The notes under the pieces were generated by a model. It was not told the origin of the DNA. It ran no database searches and saw nothing but the letters and a program-made list of their open reading frames with translations. A program made the translations under genes and the position numbers. Below are positions 60,912-64,000 of a stretch of DNA of 64,000 bases, piece by piece (within the stretch, counting starts at the first letter, position 1; each line of letters begins with the position of its first letter). Source of the DNA: Phenylobacterium glaciei (GTDB lineage Bacteria; Pseudomonadota; Alphaproteobacteria; Caulobacterales; Caulobacteraceae); assembly GCF_016772415.1 (NCBI RefSeq), contig NZ_JAGSGD010000001.1, positions 1,364,001 through 1,428,000 of the forward strand, given 5' to 3'.

Positions 60912-63701
60912 ATGGCCGTTTCAAATCGCAGGCGCAAGCCATGGGGGCTCGTGGCCCTGTGCTTGGGGTTGGGCGGGCTCAGCCCCAGTGCGGCGCGGGC
61001 GCAGACCGCCGAGGTGGGCGAGGTCGTGGTGACGGGCTTCCGCGCCAGCCTGGCGAGCGCCATCGAGATCAAGAAACGCGAGACCGCCCTCGTCGACGTG
61101 ATCAACGCCGAGGATATCGCCGACTTCCCCGACCTCAACCTCGCCGAGGCCCTGCAGCGGATTCCCGGCGTCGCGATCGACCGCGATGGCGGCGAGGGCC
61201 GCTCCATCACGGTGCGCGGCCTCTCGGGGGACTTCAGCCGCGTCCGGCTGAACGGCCTGGAGGCCCTGGCCACCACCGGCGGCAAGGACTCTGCCGGCGG
61301 CGCCAACCGCGGTCGCAGCTTCGATTTCCAGGTGTTCGCCTCTGAACTGTTCAGCCGCGTGACCGTGCGCAAAACACAGTCGGCGGAGGTGGAGGAGGGG
61401 TCGCTCGGCGCCACCGTCGACCTGACAACCGCCAAGCCCTTCGATCAGAAAGGCTTCACCTTCGCGGGGGGGGTGCAGGGTGGATACAATGACCTGTCGC
61501 GAACCGTAGACCCCCGCGTTACCGCCATGATTTCGGACACATGGCTCGATGGCAGGCTCGGAGCTCTGTTGTCGGTCGCCTACAGCACGCGTCACATCCT
61601 GGAAGAAGGCGCCTCCAGCGGCCGCTGGGAAAACCCGTCGGTCCCCACCAACTCCGCGGGCTGTTTCCAGACGCCGGGGCCCTGCAACAGCCCGGTTGGC
61701 GTCTACAGCGCGGTCAACTCGGCTTGGCACGCCCGGATTCCCCGCTACGGCCGCCTGGCCTATGACTGGCGACGCTACGGCGTAACGGCGGCCGTCCAGT
61801 TCCTGGCCTCCGACACCACCGCCCTGGACATCGACGCGGCCTATGCCTCGATGGATGGTGTTCGGGACGAGGCCTATCTGGGGGCCTTTTCGCTTTGGCA
61901 CGGCGGCGCGGGAAATAGCCAGACCGACGTCAGGGACCCCTTCATCGACAGCCGGAACCAGTTGGTGAAGGCGACGTTCGACGACGTCGATGTGCGCAGC
62001 GAATCTCGCCACGACGAACTCTCCAGTACGTTCAGACAGGTCTCGGTTCGCCTCGATCACGATTTCAACGAGCGTCTGAACGTGGGGATAGTCCTGGGCC
62101 AGTCACGCTCGATCCAGGACAATCCCGTCCAGACCACCGTCTCCATCGACCGCTACGATCAGGACGGATACGGCTACGATTTTTCCAACAGCCAAAAACT
62201 GCCCGCCCTGACCTACGGGTTTGACGTCACCGACCCCGGAAACTGGATCGTGAGTCCGAGTTCCGCTTTGGGAGATGCGTCCTTCCTGCGGATGCGGCCC
62301 AACAAGACCGTCAACGGGTTCACCAACCTCAGCGTCGCGGCGAGGTTCAAGGTCAATGAGGGGCTGAGCCTCAAGAGCGGACTGCTGTTCAAGACCTACC
62401 GCTTCCGCACCACAGAGGCGCGCCGATACGTCGTCGGCGGACTTGTTGATGGGGCCGTGGCGTTGCCCGGTGTGGACGTGGCGGCGATCAGCACCCCGAT
62501 CACCGGTTTCGGACGGGGGCTTGGAGCGCCATCCGACACGCCGACCACGTGGTTATCGCCGAATGTGGCCCAGGTCGCGAACCTGATCGATCTCTACTGC
62601 AACTGCGTCAACGCCTATGGCGATTTCCGCGTCAGCGCGGAGAACCAGAGGGGGGGCAATCGGCAGGTCGAAGAGCGCGACCTTGGGGTCTATCTTCAGC
62701 TCGACTTTGAAAGTCGCCTCTTTGGAATTCCCGTGCGCGGCGATGTCGGCGTCCGACATGCGGCGACCACAAGCATGGCCGCAGGTTTCGTGGGCGCCAG
62801 CTACGTCTCCATTTCTCGCAAATATGATGACAGCCTGCCGGCCCTGAACCTTGTCCTCGAGCCGCGTCAGGATCTGCAAATTCGCTTAAGCGTCGCCAAG
62901 GCGATGGCCCGCCCGCAGCTGCCCTTCCTCACGCCCGGCGGGACAATAAGCAACACCGCCCGCACCCTGACCATCGGCAACCCCTTGCTGGAGCCTGTGC
63001 GGGCGACGACCTACGACCTTGGCCTCGAATGGTACCCCGCCCGGGCGGCCCTGGTGAGCGTCGGCGTTTTTCGCAAGGACCTGCAGTCCTATATCCAGAG
63101 TTCAGCCGCGACGATGGCCTATGGGGCGACTGGCCTTCCCGCCAGCCTGCTGGCGAATGGCAACACGCCTGACACGGTCTTCCTGGTCACCCAGCTGCTG
63201 AACACCGCCGGCGGTGAGCTCAAGGGGTTTGAGGTCGGCGCCCAGGGCGCCTTCGAGTTTCTGCCGGCCCCGTTCGATAGGTTCGGCGCCATCGCGAACT
63301 ACACCCAGGTGGACTCAAAGGTGACCTACATCACCAACTCCGCGGCCTCGCCGCCGACGACGTCGGTCCTGCCCCTCGTGGGCCTTTCGCCGAAGTCGTG
63401 GAACGCCACACTCTACTACGAGGGTGAAAGGCTCAGCGCCCGGGTCTCCACGGCCTACCGCGACGGCTATCTGAGCCTGGTGCCCGGCGGCAATGGCAAC
63501 GACGCCCGCGGCAAGAACCCGACCCTGAATGTTGACGTGTCGCTGACCTACAAGCTCAACGAGCGCTTCAGCCTGAGTTTCGAAGGCATCAACCTCACCG
63601 ACCAGTTCGAGGACCGCTGGATCTCCACCGAGCGTCGGAACTCCGAAGAGTACACGCACACGGGCCGCCAGTTCTTCGTGGGCGCCAGGGTCCGCCTTTG
63701 A
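60912..63701 (+). CDS. TonB-dependent receptor (Caulobacter type)
   Basis: 929 aa from the ATG at 60912. Signal peptide (LVALCLGLGGLSPSAARA) and then a TonB-box-like VGEVVVTGFRASLASAI, a plug with FPDLNLAEALQRIPGVAIDRDGGEGR and the motif LNGLEAL, and a barrel ending in RQFFVGARVRL. The length and N-terminus (VVVTGFRASLASAIEIKK) are typical of Caulobacter-type receptors for carbohydrate uptake. The next gene starts inside its stop codon. Confidence 0.93.
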   Translation: MAVSNRRRKPWGLVALCLGLGGLSPSAARAQTAEVGEVVVTGFRASLASAIEIKKRETALVDVINAEDIADFPDLNLAEALQRIPGVAIDRDGGEGRSITVRGLSGDFSRVRLNGLEALATTGGKDSAGGANRGRSFDFQVFASELFSRVTVRKTQSAEVEEGSLGATVDLTTAKPFDQKGFTFAGGVQGGYNDLSRTVDPRVTAMISDTWLDGRLGALLSVAYSTRHILEEGASSGRWENPSVPTNSAGCFQTPGPCNSPVGVYSAVNSAWHARIPRYGRLAYDWRRYGVTAAVQFLASDTTALDIDAAYASMDGVRDEAYLGAFSLWHGGAGNSQTDVRDPFIDSRNQLVKATFDDVDVRSESRHDELSSTFRQVSVRLDHDFNERLNVGIVLGQSRSIQDNPVQTTVSIDRYDQDGYGYDFSNSQKLPALTYGFDVTDPGNWIVSPSSALGDASFLRMRPNKTVNGFTNLSVAARFKVNEGLSLKSGLLFKTYRFRTTEARRYVVGGLVDGAVALPGVDVAAISTPITGFGRGLGAPSDTPTTWLSPNVAQVANLIDLYCNCVNAYGDFRVSAENQRGGNRQVEERDLGVYLQLDFESRLFGIPVRGDVGVRHAATTSMAAGFVGASYVSISRKYDDSLPALNLVLEPRQDLQIRLSVAKAMARPQLPFLTPGGTISNTARTLTIGNPLLEPVRATTYDLGLEWYPARAALVSVGVFRKDLQSYIQSSAATMAYGATGLPASLLANGNTPDTVFLVTQLLNTAGGELKGFEVGAQGAFEFLPAPFDRFGAIANYTQVDSKVTYITNSAASPPTTSVLPLVGLSPKSWNATLYYEGERLSARVSTAYRDGYLSLVPGGNGNDARGKNPTLNVDVSLTYKLNERFSLSFEGINLTDQFEDRWISTERRNSEEYTHTGRQFFVGARVRL

Positions 63702-64000
63702 CCGAGGGTAAGATCCGGGTCGGTTTCATCGTCGGAAACGACGCTGACCGGGTGATCCAATTCAACCAGGACGCCCTTGTCCCAGTGCAAGGGAACAACG
63801 ACGCCGATCGGGTGCTCGACCTGTGCGGCGAGGGGCGGTTCGACTGGACCCGCCTGCACATCGCCCCCAGCTATTTCCGCAAGGCGCGCCGTTGGGATAC
63901 GTCCAAGATCGATGTCCTCTGGAACATGGTCTCTGATCCCGATCAGAACCCCGAAACCTTGAGGATCATTGACCGGTTCACCGGTGAGCTCGACATCCCG
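63698..64000 (+). CDS. Unidentified protein, N-terminal part (runs off the window)
   Basis: An open frame begins with a TTG at 63698, overlapping the receptor's stop by 4 bases, and continues to the edge for 101 codons. It reads RVGFIVGNDADRVIQFNQDALV, DLCGEGRFDWTRLHIAP and DVLWNMVSDPDQNPETLRIIDRF in parts. I do not recognise the family; the shape hints at an ATP-grasp or nucleotide-binding N-terminus but this is weak. Translational coupling suggests a role linked to the receptor. Confidence 0.6.
   Translation, partial: MTEGKIRVGFIVGNDADRVIQFNQDALVPVQGNNDADRVLDLCGEGRFDWTRLHIAPSYFRKARRWDTSKIDVLWNMVSDPDQNPETLRIIDRFTGELDIP

Overview
The window is GC-rich chromosomal DNA from an alphaproteobacterium, most likely a member of the Caulobacterales (Caulobacter/Phenylobacterium type). 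Support comes from two large TonB-dependent receptors, a Caulobacter-like flagellin with a short lysine-rich N-terminus, a LexA operator of the alphaproteobacterial form GAAC-N7-GAAC before recA, TTAA-N7-TTAA CtrA-type boxes, and palindromic intergenic repeats of alphaproteobacterial type. The window is chromosomal: recA, alaS, icd and rpsD are all present. I saw no prophage, CRISPR array, rRNA or tRNA gene.

Layout. 0-11 kb: the 3' end of an RTX-type secreted protein, a degenerate SRAP-like protein, two tandem DUF885 hydrolases, an EAL-domain protein, a Nudix hydrolase, a hybrid histidine kinase, a secreted PI-PLC-like protein and a GFA-family protein. 11-17.6 kb: a glycosyltransferase facing a tight seven-gene minus-strand operon (sugar ketoisomerase, aminotransferase, FkbH-like HAD protein, acyl carrier protein, GNAT, VOC protein, methyltransferase), which looks built to make and acylate a 3-amino-3,6-dideoxy sugar. 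17.7-20.1 kb: a light-sensing locus. A LOV-like PAS protein lacking its photoactive cysteine is divergent from a bona fide photoactive yellow protein gene, followed by the CoA ligase that activates its p-coumarate chromophore; the shared promoter region holds CtrA-type sites. 20.2-24.3 kb: recA and alaS.

24.5-48.3 kb is more accessory in character. It holds a LuxR-HTH/DUF4019 membrane protein, a patatin, an MFS symporter, a MerR/NTF2 pair, several enzymes, an S9 peptidase, a lone flagellin, icd, and a chemosensory-like cluster (CheB-CheR-PAS-histidine kinase, response regulator, stand-alone CheB). A RAYT (REP-associated tyrosine transposase) gene sits beside a tandem set of REP arms, and related REP arms are scattered at five other places between 26.4 and 48.2 kb. 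A perfect 72-bp direct repeat brackets a LysR/membrane protein/VOC group.

48.3-64 kb: a class A beta-lactamase lipoprotein, a TrmJ-like methyltransferase, a nitronate monooxygenase with an apparent frameshift near its end, a DUF1254 protein, a DeoR-type regulator, a TonB-dependent receptor divergent from a membrane-anchored alpha/beta hydrolase, a methyltransferase, rpsD, a small lipoprotein, a thioesterase, a CGFS glutaredoxin, a second TonB-dependent receptor and the start of an unidentified gene.

Most distinctive: the pyp/pcl/LOV-like locus with CtrA-type boxes, the RAYT with its REP family, and the ACP-dependent amino-sugar operon. All functional calls are by reading motifs; no database search was possible.
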